Shown: one piece after another, positions 1 to 12,889 of the stretch
How positions within the stretch are numbered: position 1 is the stretch's first letter
Layout: every line of letters begins with the position of its first letter
Source: Basidiobolus meristosporus CBS 931.73
Taxonomy: Eukaryota > Basidiobolomycota > Basidiobolomycetes > Basidiobolales > Basidiobolaceae
Direction of reading: 5' to 3'
Assembly: GCA_002104905.1 (NCBI GenBank)
Contig: MCFE01000151.1
Location: 62,001-126,000, forward strand
DNA: 64,000 bases
Position numbers and translations under genes: made by a program
Notes under the pieces: model-generated
Seen by the model: the letters and a program-made list of their open reading frames with translations, nothing else
Database searches by the model: none
Told to the model about the DNA's origin: nothing

Positions 1-1242
1 AAAACAGCCTTTCTAAATGGGGATTTGCAAGAAACTATATATATGGAGCAACCACAAGGTTTTACCGATCCAAAAAGCCCCCATAAGGTGTGCAAACTTA
101 GAAAATCGTTGTATGGGCTTAAGCAGGCACCCAGAGCATGGTATAACAAGATTGACACATATCTAGAGGAAATTGGGTTCTCTCGTAGCACTGCAGATCA
201 CAGTATATATGTGAAACAGCTCAAAAAGGGTGTGATCATCCTAGTTCTTTATGTGGACGACCTAATTATAGCTACAAGTGATCAAGAGGCACTTAAACAG
301 ACGAAATCAGATCTCTTCAGCAAGTTTGAGATGAAAGATCTTGGAAAATTGAGCTATTTTCTTGGAATTGAGGTCAAATTTGACATACCTACGCAGAAAA
401 TTGTGCTGAATCAGTCTAAGTACATCAGGGACATTCTTAGACGCTTCAAAATGGAAAATTGCAAGCCTGCAGCAACCCCTATGGACAATAACCTGAAATT
501 AAGCAAATCTCAGCCAGTTATGGATGAAAACGGCTCAAATATGGACCAAAACTTTCCCTATCAATCAATGGTTGGTAGCCTAATGTACTTGATGGTGTCT
601 ACACGTCCAGATATTGCAGTAGCAGTTGGAATAGTCAGTCAATTCATGCAGAATTATGGATCAGATCAAATTGCAGCAGTTAAGCGGATTTTCAGATATC
701 TACAAGGTACCATAAATATGGTACTGGAATACTCTGGAGCAGCTAATAGGCGAAAATTTGATGGTTATAGTGATTCAGATTGGGGTAGAGATCTGATTGA
801 CAGACACTCTACCACAGGCTATGTATTTCTTTATGCTGGTGCAGCTATTACTTGGAATTGCAAGAAACAACCAACTGTGGCACTATCTACAACTGAAGCC
901 AAATATATGGCTGCATGTCAAGCAACTAAGGAGGCTATATGGCTACGAAAATTATTCAAAGACTTAGGTTTTAATTCAGGTGAACCAACATGTATTTACA
1001 AGGATAATCAAAGTTGTATTTCATTAGCTAGAAATCCTACTAATCATGCCAGAACTAAGCACATTGATATACAGCATCACTTTGTGAGGGAAGCTGTAGA
1101 AAATAACTTAGTAGAGCTGGTTTACTGCCCAACTGACAAAATGGTGGCAGACATATTGACAAAACCACTAGCTAGGCCACAGTTTGAGATCCTTAGAGAG
1201 AAATTGGGATTAAGAAATTATTTAGTTGAGGGGGAGTGTTGA
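1..1242 (+). CDS. Copia-type (family A) pol polyprotein, C-terminal part: reverse transcriptase and RNase H; 5' end outside window
   Basis: The reading frame is open from base 1, so the element continues to the left of the window. It starts inside the reverse transcriptase with the copia-type run KTAFLNGDLQETIYMEQPQG. The catalytic YVDDL is encoded near 248–262. RNase H follows, with DSDWGRD, ALSTTEAKYMA, DNQSCISLARNPTNH and RTKHIDIQHHFVREA, and the frame ends in the family-typical ADILTKPLARPQFE. The product copies element RNA into cDNA inside virus-like particles. No stop or frameshift interrupts these 413 codons, unlike every other copia copy in the window, so this is the youngest copia insertion here. 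The stop codon overlaps the first bases of the 3' LTR, after a purine tract at about 1228–1236. Confidence 0.95.
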   Translation, partial: KTAFLNGDLQETIYMEQPQGFTDPKSPHKVCKLRKSLYGLKQAPRAWYNKIDTYLEEIGFSRSTADHSIYVKQLKKGVIILVLYVDDLIIATSDQEALKQTKSDLFSKFEMKDLGKLSYFLGIEVKFDIPTQKIVLNQSKYIRDILRRFKMENCKPAATPMDNNLKLSKSQPVMDENGSNMDQNFPYQSMVGSLMYLMVSTRPDIAVAVGIVSQFMQNYGSDQIAAVKRIFRYLQGTINMVLEYSGAANRRKFDGYSDSDWGRDLIDRHSTTGYVFLYAGAAITWNCKKQPTVALSTTEAKYMAACQATKEAIWLRKLFKDLGFNSGEPTCIYKDNQSCISLARNPTNHARTKHIDIQHHFVREAVENNLVELVYCPTDKMVADILTKPLARPQFEILREKLGLRNYLVEGEC

Positions 1243-1605
1243 AATATTGAACTATTTGGTATCATTCAGCAGCAAAAAATTTACTTAACAATTCTAGGCT
1301 AGTCTTAGTCACTGTAGGACTCATTTACTGCCTTAACTTTGCCACTTTCTCCAGATATATGATCTTATGATTATTCCCCTATAGTCAGGATCAAATTAGC
1401 ACTATTACCAAACATTATGTACTAACCCTGAAACTGTTACAGAATGCTCCTGAATATTGAGAAACCCTCCCTACTTAGTGTTGCAGCTGTATTACTTCTA
1501 CAAAGGTATAAATACTGAGCTTCTTTATGAATAAACAACAGTTCAACTATTATCACTATTTCTTGATAAGTTCCTTACATCCAAATCACTTCTTAAATTG
1601 CAACA
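1237..1605 (+). repeat. 3' LTR of copia family A
   Basis: A 369-bp block begins TGTTGAAATATTG and ends TTAAATTGCAACA, with TG...CA ends. A purine-rich tract (GAGGGGGAG) lies immediately upstream. A reverse-complement copy of exactly the same length lies at 8990–9358. The flank after the LTR, TAGTC at 1606–1610, continues directly into copia-B reverse-transcriptase sequence, so the element inserted into an older copia-B copy. The matching target duplication would lie left of the window. Confidence 0.9.
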
Positions 1606-4600
1606 TAGTCAGCATTTCTCTTTTTGAAACTCAAAGATACCAAATAAGAATCTATCTTGCAATTCTAGGCTCTTGGTGATTGTTTGAGACCATATAGAGA
1701 TCTTTTAAGCTTGCAGACCAAATGGGGGTTATCTTGGTGAGCAAACCCATCAGGCTGGTACATTTCCATGTCCTCATCAGGTTCTCTGCTCAGAAATGCA
1801 GTATTTACATCCATTTGATGAATAAAGAACTTATACTTGGCTGCAATAGCCAATATGAATCTGATGGGATTAAACTTGGCTACCAGTTCCAAAGTCTCAA
1901 TATAGTCAAGTCCTTTTGTTTACAAGTATCCTTTGGCCACAAGTCTTGCTCTGCATCTTTCAATTGTACAACCTGCCTTGTATTTTGTCGGAAAGACCCA
2001 TCCACATTCAATTGATATTTAGTTGATTGATGATTTGACTAAGCTCCAAGGTTGATTTTCCATTAGGTCCTGATGTTCCTCAATTGTTGCAGATCTCCAA
2101 AACTTTGTCCAAGGGCTATAAAGGGCTTCTTTTACAGTCTGGAGCTCATCAATATGGATTGAATAGGCATAGGCTCAATTTTTACCCTTACTGATATAGA
2201 AATTTATACTATCTCTTGCCTGGCTAGATCCCCAGGCATCTGAAACTGAAATGATCAATTCTGGGATTATCCTGGCTACTGATTCAGGTTGAACCATGGC
2301 TGTAGAGTCCTCTGAAGTGATTAAGTTTGCATTGTTTTGTTCTGATTCAACCCTGACTAATGGAGGACTTGAGATGATATTTTGGTTGTCATTTGATGTC
2401 ATTTTTTGTGAAAATGTTGTATTTCCATCAAACAACACATCCCCAGACTTACTCAGCTTCTTTTCTGCTGTATTGTATAGTCTGTATGCTTCACTTTCAT
2501 TGAATTAGCACAAAAACATGCTTTTCACACTTGTTGGCTTAAATTTTGACTGGTTTCCAGGCAGTTTCTTGGCATATGCTGCACACCCATATATTTTTAG
2601 ATGTTCTGCACTTGGTCTGTATCTATACCATGCTTCAAATGTAATAGAATTTCAAAGTATTCCACTATAACTCCTATTTCTAAGGTATACAACTGAGGCA
2701 AAAGATTCCACCCAGATATCATGGGATAATCTTCAATCATTGATCATAGATCTTGCCATATGTTTTATTGATCTGTTTGCACATTCTACTACTCCATTCT
2801 GCTGTTGGAAGTAGGGTACAGTAGTTTCTTGCCTTATTCTATGACTTTGCAGTAATGGATGCAGGGTTCTGAAGTATATTTTCAACTATGACCAGAGTTT
2901 ATTATCTTGATTTTTTACCAGTGGCTCTCTCCACCATGAATTTACACTCCCTATGCTTAGACAGGGCTCATTCCTTTTCTCAATGAAATAGATACATGTG
3001 TATCTTGGATAATAATCAATAAAAGTGACTAAATACTTAAGCCTGCCTAAGGAAAATTTTGCCTAGGTCTACACAGATATGAGTGAGTTAATTCTAGTTT
3101 TTGCTTGATTTGTTTAGCCCAAGGCCCTGAAACAGCTGTGTGGCTTGGGTTCCCATTTGTGCAGGCTTCACAGTGCTCCATACTAACTGGGGAATCAATT
3201 CCTACTCCAAATTAGCTGATCTTTGATCATTTATGCAAATACTCAAATTAATGTGTCCAAATCTCTGGTACCAAAGCATCAGTGTTTCTTCATTTAAGTT
3301 GCTTATATTGGCTTCCAGATATGATAGAAATAAGCTAGTCTGTATAGATTCTGATCTCTGATACTCAAAACAATATGAGCACCACATGATCAGTGATCCT
3401 GCATCAGGAGTTGTCAAAGCTAAAAATACGTCCTTCTACCATGGCTTTACTGACAGATAGTTGGTTTATGGCTATGTCTAATACATAAAGTACTTCTCTG
3501 AAGGTGAGTACATTATATCCTTCACTACTTCTAAGGTTTACTTAGATATTTCCTTCTCCCACTGCATCAAGTGTTGTATTGTCATCCATGAAAAACTTGT
3601 TAATTGGAATTTCCTGATATTGTGAAAATTTTGCTCTTGGTGTACAAAGCCTTGAGATGCTACAGAGTCAATATACCACATCTAAGAGTCCTGGTTTATG
3701 GTCATATCTTCTTCAGATGTGAATAGTCTATCTTCAGCTGTTGCAGCATTTCCATATTCAGGCTTTTTCTGTTGACTATCTCTCTTTCTGAGGCCCTAGT
3801 CTGGTGTGTGTCCTTTACATTGACAGTTGCTGCATTACAGGTTGTTATTGCCCTCAAAAGGTCTTGGACACCTCCTCTGTTAGTTATCATTGCTTATTGA
3901 AGCATTCACGTCTTCCTTCATGTTGACACTCAACTTTCTCAATTTTTTATCTAAAAGCCTTGTTGATGTGTATTACAAGGTCAAATATGCTTTTCTGGAC
4001 TCTGGGACTGATGCAAGGACGTATAACTTGTCTGACATGCTATTCAGGATAGTAACTATCACATCCTCATTGGTAGTTGGTAGGCGCACAGATTCCATTG
4101 CATCTACTGGCAGGGTATACCGTTAATTAGATTTTGCATCTCCTTTCCTGGTAGCATTGTTGTGGTGATGAATTTTTGTTTAAGATACATTTTCTTAGCA
4201 GCTGAACATGACTGGTAGATATCTTGTGATGACTCCCAGGCATTCTTTGTTGTTTTTGCTCTTGAGCATAGCAAGTTGTCATTAATGTTAAGGCAAATAA
4301 AGTTAAAGGCACTTTGCTATTTCTGTTGTAAGAATCCTGGAGATATAGGAAGTAATAGGGAGAACAAGTAGATTATATGGTTTTCACATAATGATTTATT
4401 GATTGTAAAAGTAGTATTGCTACTTTTGCATTGTCTTGGCATAACAATCATCTAGAATGGGGTTAGGAAGGCCCCAAAAACATGTGTTCAAAGTTTGGGG
4501 CTGTTTTGACAACTTTGAGAATTTTTGTGTTCTGAGTACCTGGTATTTTGGTTGATTTATTCCAAGTATATCCCAACAAGGAATTTGGTCAGTATTTTCT

Positions 4601-4884
4601 AGGATTTGAAGGTAACTATATCAGTGGTCAAGATAAACAAATATCTAGGTGGAATTACACACTTTACAACAATTACTTTTGGTACTTTGGGGCTTCCTCT
4701 CCTACATTTCAGGAGGGCATTCTGCTCCCATAACAAAATCTCAAAGACCTCTTTCTTGTAACAGGATCTTCATCTTCACCTTCAACACCTGGTAGCAGAT
4801 CCTTCAAACTTCTCAGGCAAGGCAAGAATTCTAATAGTAGCAGTAGTAGACATTCCAGCAAGTTACAGCTGGGGGCTAATAACC
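1606..4884 (-). pseudogene. Decayed copia family B element (gag to reverse transcriptase), host of two nested insertions
   Basis: On the minus strand, gag remnants lie at 4884–3690, the pre-integrase region at about 3690–3200, integrase at 3200–2440, a linker near 2438–2175, and the reverse transcriptase start at 1892–1611 (NTAFL and CKLKRSLYGLKQSPRAW are readable). Many stops and frameshifts break the frame. The reverse transcriptase is cut at the point where copia A inserted, and gag is cut by a solo copia-B LTR at 4324–4671. Order and wording match the better preserved copy at 50.2–54.2 kb. It cannot produce a working protein. Confidence 0.85.
4324..4671 (-). repeat. Solo LTR of copia family B nested in copia-B gag
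   Basis: These 348 bp align end to end with the copia-B 5' LTR at 53878–54226 (begins TGTTGTAAGA, ends TTTACAACA on the plus strand). Gag sequence continues on both sides. The flanking ATTTC and ATTAC are a possible diverged 5-bp target duplication. Confidence 0.8.
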
Positions 4885-4985
4885 TGTTGTAAGGGGCTTG
4901 GAGATATTGGAAGTGATTGGGAGAACAAGTAGATTGTGTGGTCTTCACTTAATGTTGTATTGAATGTAAAAGTAATATTTATCCT
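4885..4985 (-). repeat. Truncated 5' LTR of the copia-B copy at 1606–4884
   Basis: It begins TGTTGTAAGGGGCTTGGAG directly after the conserved primer-site motif GGGGCTAATAACC, the decayed form of GGGGCTCATAACC. LTR similarity stops near 4985, where unrelated sequence follows. Confidence 0.75.
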
Positions 4986-5101
4986 ATGCTATGCAATTCG
5001 TGTCAAAAGTCAGCTAAAATACCATTATGTTTTGGCTTCATATGAAGGTAAAATCAACAAAATGCTGTCACAGTCTTATCATACAACCTTTTATGATCTA
5101 C
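4986..5101. other. Short unassigned spacer between LTR fragments
   Basis: This AT-rich stretch lies between the truncated copia-B LTR and a G2-like LTR. I see no coding or repeat signal in it. Confidence 0.4.
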
Positions 5102-5497
5102 TGCTTGAATGTTTAAGTTAGATCAATTTTTAGTCAAATTAATTAGTTCTTTGTTAAGCCTATTAGTATATCAGTATTATCCATCAAATCAGTAGTATTA
5201 GTCAGCCAACAAATCAGCAGGTGCTTATTAAACAGAAATTGACATATTAAGTAGGATATAATTAGGTGATGATGCTGCTATCAAATGAGTCATTGGCCAC
5301 AACCTACATTAGGAGATATAATTAGTCAGCAACTGATTTGGTAAAGTGTACATAAGGAGCTGCTCAAACCTCATAAATAATCATTCCAAGTTTTAGTGAA
5401 TACAATATCCGCTATACTCCCTATTCTTCCACAACTCTTATATCAGGACTTGTAATAATATTGTCAAGTTTCAATAATTCTAAGCTGCTGGCATTAT
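5102..5497 (+). repeat. LTR of gypsy family G2 or a relative, plus its 3' junction
   Basis: The stretch from about 5102 to 5380 aligns with the reverse complement of 16646–16380, including the shared words TTTTTAGTC, ATATTAAGTAGGAT, GGTGATGATG and CACAACCTACATTAG. The last 50 bp (AATTCTAAGCTGCTGGCATTATGG) match the right end of repeat E at 20076 and 28484. Boundaries are approximate, and no complete element is attached. Confidence 0.55.
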
Positions 5498-5639
5498 GGC
5501 ACACTCATCATGTGATTCTGAGGGCCAATCAGGATTATATCCAGCCATGGGACTAAGGTATTCTTTTTGGGGCACCTGACTCAGTTCAAACATGAAGACA
5601 GGTACAGCTAGGTATCAAAAGTATGAAGAGGCTGGCAAG

Positions 5640-8600
5640 ATATTGTTGCTACTACTATGACCAAGGAAGTCTAGTTTTTGACTTGTCTGATTAAATGCTG
5701 GTAACTATCACTGTAATACTCATTATGCTTTCTGAGCACTTCAAGGATCATAGATCTGAAGAAAGGGGCAAAGTTAGGGCTGTAAGTTAGTCCTACAGTG
5801 ACCAAGACTAGTCTGGAATTGTTAAGTAAATATTAGCCGCTGAATGATACCAAGTAGCTCAATATTGAATACTACTCCTCAAATAAATAATTTCTCAATC
5901 CTAATTCCTTGCTGAGATTATCAAATGTGGCCTAGTTAGTGATTTTGCCAATACATCTGCCACCATTTTATCAGTTGGGCAGTAAACATACTCAATTAAG
6001 TTACTTTCTTCAGCTTCCCTCACACAGTAGTGTTGTATATACATGTGCATAGCTTTGACATGATTAGTTAGAATTCTAGTTATTGAAATACAAATTTGAT
6101 TATCCTTATAATTACACGTTGGCTCAAGTAAATTAAAGCCTAAGTCCTTGAATAACTACTGTAGCTATAAAGCCTCCTTAGTTGCTTAACAATCAACCAT
6201 ATGTTCAGCTTCAGTTTTAGATAGGACCACAGTTGGTTGGTTTGTGTAGTTCCAAGTAATAGCCACACCAGCAAAAGGAAATACCTACCTAGTGGTAGAG
6301 CATCTGCCAATCAGACCCCTACCCCAATCTGAGTCACTAAAATCATCAAATTTCTACCTATGAGCTACTTTATAGTATTTCAGTACCAAATATATGGTAC
6401 CTTGTAGAAATCTGATATTTTCTCTACTACTGTAACATAATCTAATCCATAATTTTGCATGAATTTACTGACTACTCCAACTGCAACTGCAATATCTGGA
6501 CATGTAGACATCATCAAATAATCAGGCTACCCACCATTGATTGATAGGGAAAGTTTTGGTCCATTTCTTTAACTTTATCACCTAAAGCTGGCTGAAATTT
6601 GTTCAATTTCAGGTTATTGTCCATGGGGGTAGCTGCAGGCTAGCAATTTTTCATTTTGAAGCATTTAAGATTGTCCCTGATGTACCAAGACTGATTCAGC
6701 ATAATATTCTGCATAGATATGTCAAGTTTGACTTTGATTCCAAATAATAACTTGGATTTCCAACATCTTCCAACTGAAACTTGCTGAAGAGCTATGATCT
6801 TGTGTGTTTAAGTGCCTCCTGGTTGCTTGTAGCTATTAGTAGGTTGTCCTCATAAAGAACTGGGATGATTTCACCCATTTTCAGCTGTTTCACATATATA
6901 CTCTGATCTACAGTGCTACAAATGGGCCTTATCTCCTCTATATATGTGGCAATCTTGTTATACCATGCTCTAGGTGCCTATATAAGCCCATTCAACAATT
7001 TCCTAAGTCTGCATACCTCATGGAGGCCTTTTGGATTGTTAAAACCTTCAGGTTGCTCCATGTACATAGTCTCTGCCATATCACTATTTAGAAAGGCTGC
7101 TTTAACATCCATTTGATGCAGATCCAGACTCTGTACAGCTGCCAGGCCAGAACTGCCCTTATGGAGTTAAACTTGGCAACCAGAGCAAATGTTGCCATAA
7201 ATTCTAGTCCTTGGATCTGAGAGTAGCCTTTAGCAAATAATAAGGCCTTGTAATTACCAATGAACTATTCAAGGTAATCTTGATCTGTTAGGCCCATATA
7301 TATCCTATGGGCTTTCTTCCATTTGGTAAATTTACCAGTTCCCACTTTTTTGCCCTGATCATTGATTGGTACTCCTCCAGCATGGCTTGCTGCTGCATAG
7401 TGGCATCTGGACTTTGCATTGCCTGTTCCAGATTCTGAGGTTTGGCACATTAGGCAAGATAAGCTTCTTCATGATCATTGGATGACTGCCACCAGGATTC
7501 AGCAGCATTTCCTATTCTATTAGATCTTCTAACTGGGATAATCAGCTCTTATCTGGAACTGGTAGAGTTATCTTCTGTATCTGGCAGAATTAGGTAAATA
7601 TCTTCTTCATTACTGTTGACTGTGTGAGAAGGCAGCTGGCCAATGATTTCAGTGGCTTTGTGATCTAAATTCTCTTCAAATACAACATCCTTGCTCATGA
7701 TCAGCTTCAGAATTATGCCATCAAACACTCTTTACCCTTTAGTATCCTCACAATACCCAAGAAAGATCCTTGTTCTACTCTTTGGATTCAACTCTGAGCA
7801 TTTTTTGTCAGGGATGCAATAAAACACATTACTGCCAAAAGTCTAGAGATGCTAGAGGTGTGGTTTTTTACCTGTATTTGCTTCAAAGTGTGCAGAATCA
7901 CATTGTGCTGTTGTTGAGCAACTTTTTAGATATATACTGCAGTAGCAATGAACTCAACCCAAAGCTTTTAGTCTGTTGCTTTATCATGAAGCAAAGATCT
8001 TCCCATCCCTATTTTTTTTCTGTTTGCACATTCTGCTACTCCATTTTGCTGTGAAGTATGTGGAACAGTGATCTGCAGAAGTGTACCAGCAGATGAGCAA
8101 TATTTTGCAAACTCCTTTGAGCAATATCCCCCTCCATTGTCACTACAAAGTACCTTCTGTTTATACCAAGTTTGTGCTTCTGCCAGGTTCTTGAAGTGCT
8201 TAAGTGCCTCTAAAGCCTCATCCTTTGTCTTGAGGAAGAACACCAATGCATATCTTGTCTTATCATCAATAAACATCACAAAGTATCTCATGGCTCCAAA
8301 GGATAGTATTCTCATGGGCCAAGATATGTCTGAGTGCACAATAGCCAATTTATAGGTTGTGATAGTACCTCCTGAGCTCTTAGGATGTTGACCAGCTTGT
8401 GTGCCATGTGAACCTCTCTTAAAGACACTCAATTTCATTGGAACTGAGTAATTTAAGCCCAAAACAACCTGATTTTTCACCAATTGGCTCATTTTCTGTT
8501 CCTCAATGTGTCCTAGCCTCTTATGCCATGTCTCCTAGTTAGGTTCATTAGTTTCAGCAATGTTGATATACTCAGGTACAACAATTGTGCTTTGTAACTT

Positions 8601-8755
8601 GTATTCATTGCAATCTCTGTTTCTCAAAGCCAATATTGATTCAATTTTACTCAAAGTTTAGCAGCTCAGCTTAGTAAAAGAGTTTCAGTCCCTAAGTAGT
8701 TATTTACTCACTGAGAGTGGGTTCTTAGCTATTCCAAGCACATGGAGTATGTCAG
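5640..8755 (-). pseudogene. Decayed copia family A element: partial 3' LTR, RNase H, reverse transcriptase, integrase
   Basis: The 3' LTR remnant at about 5640–5870 resembles the copia-A LTR (GCAAAGTTAGGGCTG and GAATTGTTAAGTAAATATTAG on the plus strand). Reading leftward on the minus strand from 8500, an open 174-codon integrase segment spans 8492–7968 with SDNGGGYCSKEF and PHTSQQNGVAECANRKK, followed by decayed linker, reverse transcriptase (7200–6620) and RNase H (6620–5890). Stops are frequent. The gag part is absent: near 8755 the sequence switches to a plus-strand copia-B copy. Confidence 0.8.
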
Positions 8756-11700
8756 TCAGCATGAAGGAAGAAGTAAATGCCTTAATAAGCAATAATTACT
8801 AACAGAGGAGGTGTCTGAGACCTTTTGGGGGCAATAACAACCTGTAATGTGGCAGCTTTCAATGGAAAGGACACACATCAGTCTGGTGCTTCAAAAAGTG
8901 AGATAGCTAGCAGAAAAAGCCTGAATATGGAAATGCTGCAACAGCTTAAGATAGACTATTCACATCAACACAAGATATAACCACAAACCTGTTGCAATTT
9001 AAGAAGTGATTTCGATATAAGGAACTTATCAAGAAATAGTGATAATAGTTGAACTGTTGTTCATTCATAAAGAAGCTCAGTATTTATACCTTTGTAGAAG
9101 TAATACAGCTGCAACACTATGTAGGGAGGGTTTCTCAATATTCAGGAGCATTCTGTAACAGTTTCAGGGTTAGTACATAATGTTTGGTAATAGTGCTAAT
9201 TTGATCCTGACTATAGGGGAATAATCATAAGATCATATATCTGGAGAAAGTGGCAAAGTTAAGGCAGTAAATGAGTCCTACAGTGACTAAGACTAGCCTA
9301 GAATTGTTAAGTAAATTTTTAGCTGCTGAATGATACCAAATAGTCCAATATTTCAACAAAACCAGGACTCTTAGATGTGGTTTATTGACTCTGGAGCTTC
9401 TCAGGGCTTTGTACACCAAGAGCAATTTGTTCACAATGTCAAGAAATTCCAATTAAGAAGTTTTTCATGGATGACAATAGAACACTTGATGCAGTGGGAG
9501 AAGGAAATATCTAAGTCAAACTTAGAAGTAGTGAAGGATTCCATGCACTCACCTTCAGAGAAGTACTTCATTCATTAGACATAGCCATAAACCTACTATC
9601 TGTCAGTAAAGCCATGGTAGGAGGACGTATTTTTAGCTTTGACAATTCTGGATGCAGGATCACTAATCAAAATGGTGCTCATGTTGTTTTGAGTATCAGA
9701 GATCAGAATCTATACATTAGCTTATATTCTATCATATCTGGAAGCCAATATAAGCAACCTAAATGAAGAAACACCAATGCTTTGGCAGAGAAGATTTGGA
9801 CACATCAATCTTGCTTATTTGCGCAAAATGGTCAAAGATCAGCTAATTTCCAGAGTAAAGATTACTCCCGTAGCTAATTTGGAGCACTTTGAAGCCTGTA
9901 TATATGGTAAACAAGTCAGACAGCTGTTCAAGAGCTTGGGGCAAATCATAACTAACAAAAGATAAGATCTAATTCACTCAGATCTGTGTGTACATATGTA
10001 AAATTTGTCCTGAGTCAGGATGAAATATTTGGTTATTTTTATTGATAATTATATAAGATGTATGTGGGTCTACCCCATGGAGAGAAAAGAAGAAGCTCTG
10101 TCTATGCTCAGGAAGTTTAAAGCCATGGTGGAGGGAAAAACTGGCAAAGATATCAAGAAAATATGATCTGACAATGGTGGAGAATGTACCTTGAAACTCT
10201 TCATCCACTTCTGCAAACTCCTGGGATAATGCAAGAGAGTACTGTACCATACTACCCATGCCAGATGGAGTAGCAGAATATGCAAATAGATCAATAATTG
10301 AAAAGGCAAGATCTATGATCCATGATCAAGAATTATCCCATGATCTTTGGGCAAAATTAGTTACAACAGAATACTTTGTTATTCTACTCCATTGAAAGTA
10401 TAGTATGTATACAGACCAAGTGCAGAACATCTAAGAATATTTGGGTGTATAGCATATGCCAAGAAGCTGCCCAGAAATCTGTTAAAATTTAGCAAAAAAG
10501 TGTAAAACACAAACTTTGGTGCTACTGCAGTCAGAGTAAAGCATACAGGTTCAGCAGTACCAAAGTAAAGAAGCCAATGAAGTCCTGGGATTTTTGTTTG
10601 ACAAAAACTTGAAATTGTTAAAAAAAATGACATCAGATGATCACAAAAGTCTGATCTCAAGTTCAACCATTGTCAGGATTTAATCAGACCAAAACAACAA
10701 AAACTTTACACTCCTAAGGACTCTACTGCCATGGTTCAGCTGGAAGCAGTGCTCAGGGATATCCCAAAAGTTATATTTTAGTATCAAATGTCTGGAGATC
10801 CAACTGGACAGAAAATAACACAAAATACTATATCATTGAGGGTACAAACTTAGCCTATACCTACTAAGTACATATTGATGAGCCCCAGTCTGTAGAAGTA
10901 ACTCTGAATAGCTCTCAGGTAAAGTTTTGGAGATCTGCAATGACTGAGGAATATCAGGTTGTACTGGAAAATCAAACTTGGTACTTAGTCAAATCACCCA
11001 TCAATCAAGAATCCATTGGATGCAGCTGAGTCTTTAAGACAAAATACAAGGCTTATGGTACAATTGAGAGATATAAAGTAAAACTTTTGGCCAAAGAATA
11101 CTCTCAAACAAAAGTACTTGATTATACTGAGACCTTTGCACTGGTAGCCAAGCAAAATTCCATCAGATTGAAATTGGCTATTGCTGCCAAATATAAGTCT
11201 TTAATTCATCAAATGGATGTAAAAACTGTATTTTAGAATGGAGAACTGCATGAGAACATGTATATGGACAGGCCTGAAGGATCTGTTGACCATGGCAATC
11301 CCCATTTGGTCTTCAAGCTTGAAAAGTCCCTATATGTACTCAAGCAATTACCAGGAGCCTAGAATTGCAAAATAGATTCTATCTTGGAATCTTTGAGTTT
11401 CAAAAGGAGTAATGCTGACTATAGTATATAATATAGGCCAGATAGAGCAAATCTTGTTCTAATAGCTCTATATGTGGAAGAACTTGTTGTAGCCACTAAT
11501 AACCTAGCAACATTAGAAGTGACTAAATCCAGCCACTCCAAAGAGTTTCAGATGTCCTAATAAGGAGAACTCAGTTACTATTTAGGGATAAAGTTCTTCA
11601 TAGATAGAAGTACACAGACTATCACCCTAAGCCAATCCAAGTATATTTGAGATATACAAAAGAAGTACCAAATGGAAGACTGTAAACTGGCAGCTAGCTC

Positions 11701-12462
11701 AATGGAGACACACCTTAGCTTGGTTGAAACTCAACCAAATCAAGAGAGCTTAGTGCCATCTGAAAGCTCAACTTTGCTTATTGGTCTATGATGGGCCGTC
11801 CAATATAAAGCATGCCTGGAACATTTCCAGATATCTCTTACTTGGTGGGGCTGTCAGCAAGTCTCATCTGAACTATAGATCTGATCATATTGCAGCAGTC
11901 AAGTGGATCTTTAGACATCTGACAGGAAATGTTGATTTCTACTTAAGATACACTTATAAGAATTTGGAAAAGGATCTTGTGGAATACTTGGATGCTGATT
12001 GGGGACAAAATTTGGAAGACAGAAGATCTACCACAGGATACACCATTCTTTACTGAGAAGGAGCATTTTCATTGAACTCAAAAAAGCAACCAACCATAGT
12101 ACTTTCAACCACAGAGACAGTGTATGCAGGAGCCTGTGAGGCTACAAAAGAGGTAATGTGGTTAAGAAAGATTTTTACAGATTTAGGCCTATGTCACAAA
12201 ACCCCTATTACTTTATTTCAAGATACTCAAAGCTGTATACAATTAGGTAGAAATCAAACCTGTCAGGATAGAACTAAGCACATAGTTATTAGACTTTGTT
12301 TCACTCATGAAGCAATAGAGAATAACTTAGTTGGCTTAGTTTACTGATCTCTGGATGAAATGCTGCAGACATATTGACTAAACTATTAGCTAGAGACAAG
12401 TATCAATATCTTAGGTCATAATGAGGACTAGTCAGTGTGACCATTAAGCTGAGTGGGAGCAT
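8756..12462 (+). pseudogene. Decayed copia family B element, plus strand, almost full length but truncated in gag
   Basis: It starts mid-gag (AGGAAGAAGTAAATGCC, matching the reverse complement of about 53250) and runs through the protease/pre-integrase region (9360–9980), integrase (9990–10400), linker, reverse transcriptase (11000–11700) and RNase H (11780–12420). The two clearest open segments are at 11781–12056 (SDHIAAVKWIFRHL, DADWG) and 12072–12347 (VLSTTETVYAGACEATKE). The catalytic YVDD has become YVEE near 11472. A solo copia-A LTR interrupts it at 8990–9358. The plus-strand orientation is opposite to the other copia-B copies. Confidence 0.85.
8990..9358 (-). repeat. Solo LTR of copia family A with perfect 5-bp target duplication
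   Basis: These 369 bp begin TGTTGCAATTTAAG and end ATATTTCAACA, the reverse complement of the LTR at 1237–1605. AAACC flanks both sides (8985–8989 and 9359–9363), and joining the flanks restores continuous copia-B sequence. This fits insertion followed by LTR–LTR recombination. Confidence 0.92.
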
Positions 12463-12806
12463 TGTTAAAACTTGTAATTTCAACTGAATCCTCACCTACC
12501 TTAGCCAATTAGATCATTACCTTCAAATCCTAGGGAATACTGACCAAGTTCCTTGTTTGAATTTACTTGGGATATTTTCACTAAAATACCAGGTCCCAGA
12601 ACATGAAAATTCTCAAAGCTGTCCAAACAGCCCCAAACTTTGCACACATGCTCTTGAGACCTTTCTTAACCTATTCTATGTGTTTGCTATTCCAAGACCA
12701 TGTAAAAGTATAAATACTCCTTTTTTATTCAATAAATCATTAAGTGAAAGCCACCTAATCTACTTGTTCTCTCAGTCATTCCAGTATCTCCAAGACTGTT
12801 ACAGCA
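12463..12806 (+). repeat. 3' LTR of the copia-B copy at 8756–12462
   Basis: It begins TGTTAAAACTTGTAATT and ends CTGTTACAGCA. It aligns with the reverse complement of the copia-B LTRs at 53878–54226 and 50244–50591, including the shared block CCCCAAACTTTGCACACATG and the promoter-like GTAAAAGTATAAATACT. Confidence 0.8.
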
Positions 12807-12889
12807 CATTCTGCCTAAGGTCAAGATCTCTATTGGTCACCACAGATCTGAGTGAATTGGATCAAGTTCTCACTGAGTTTCTATCACCC

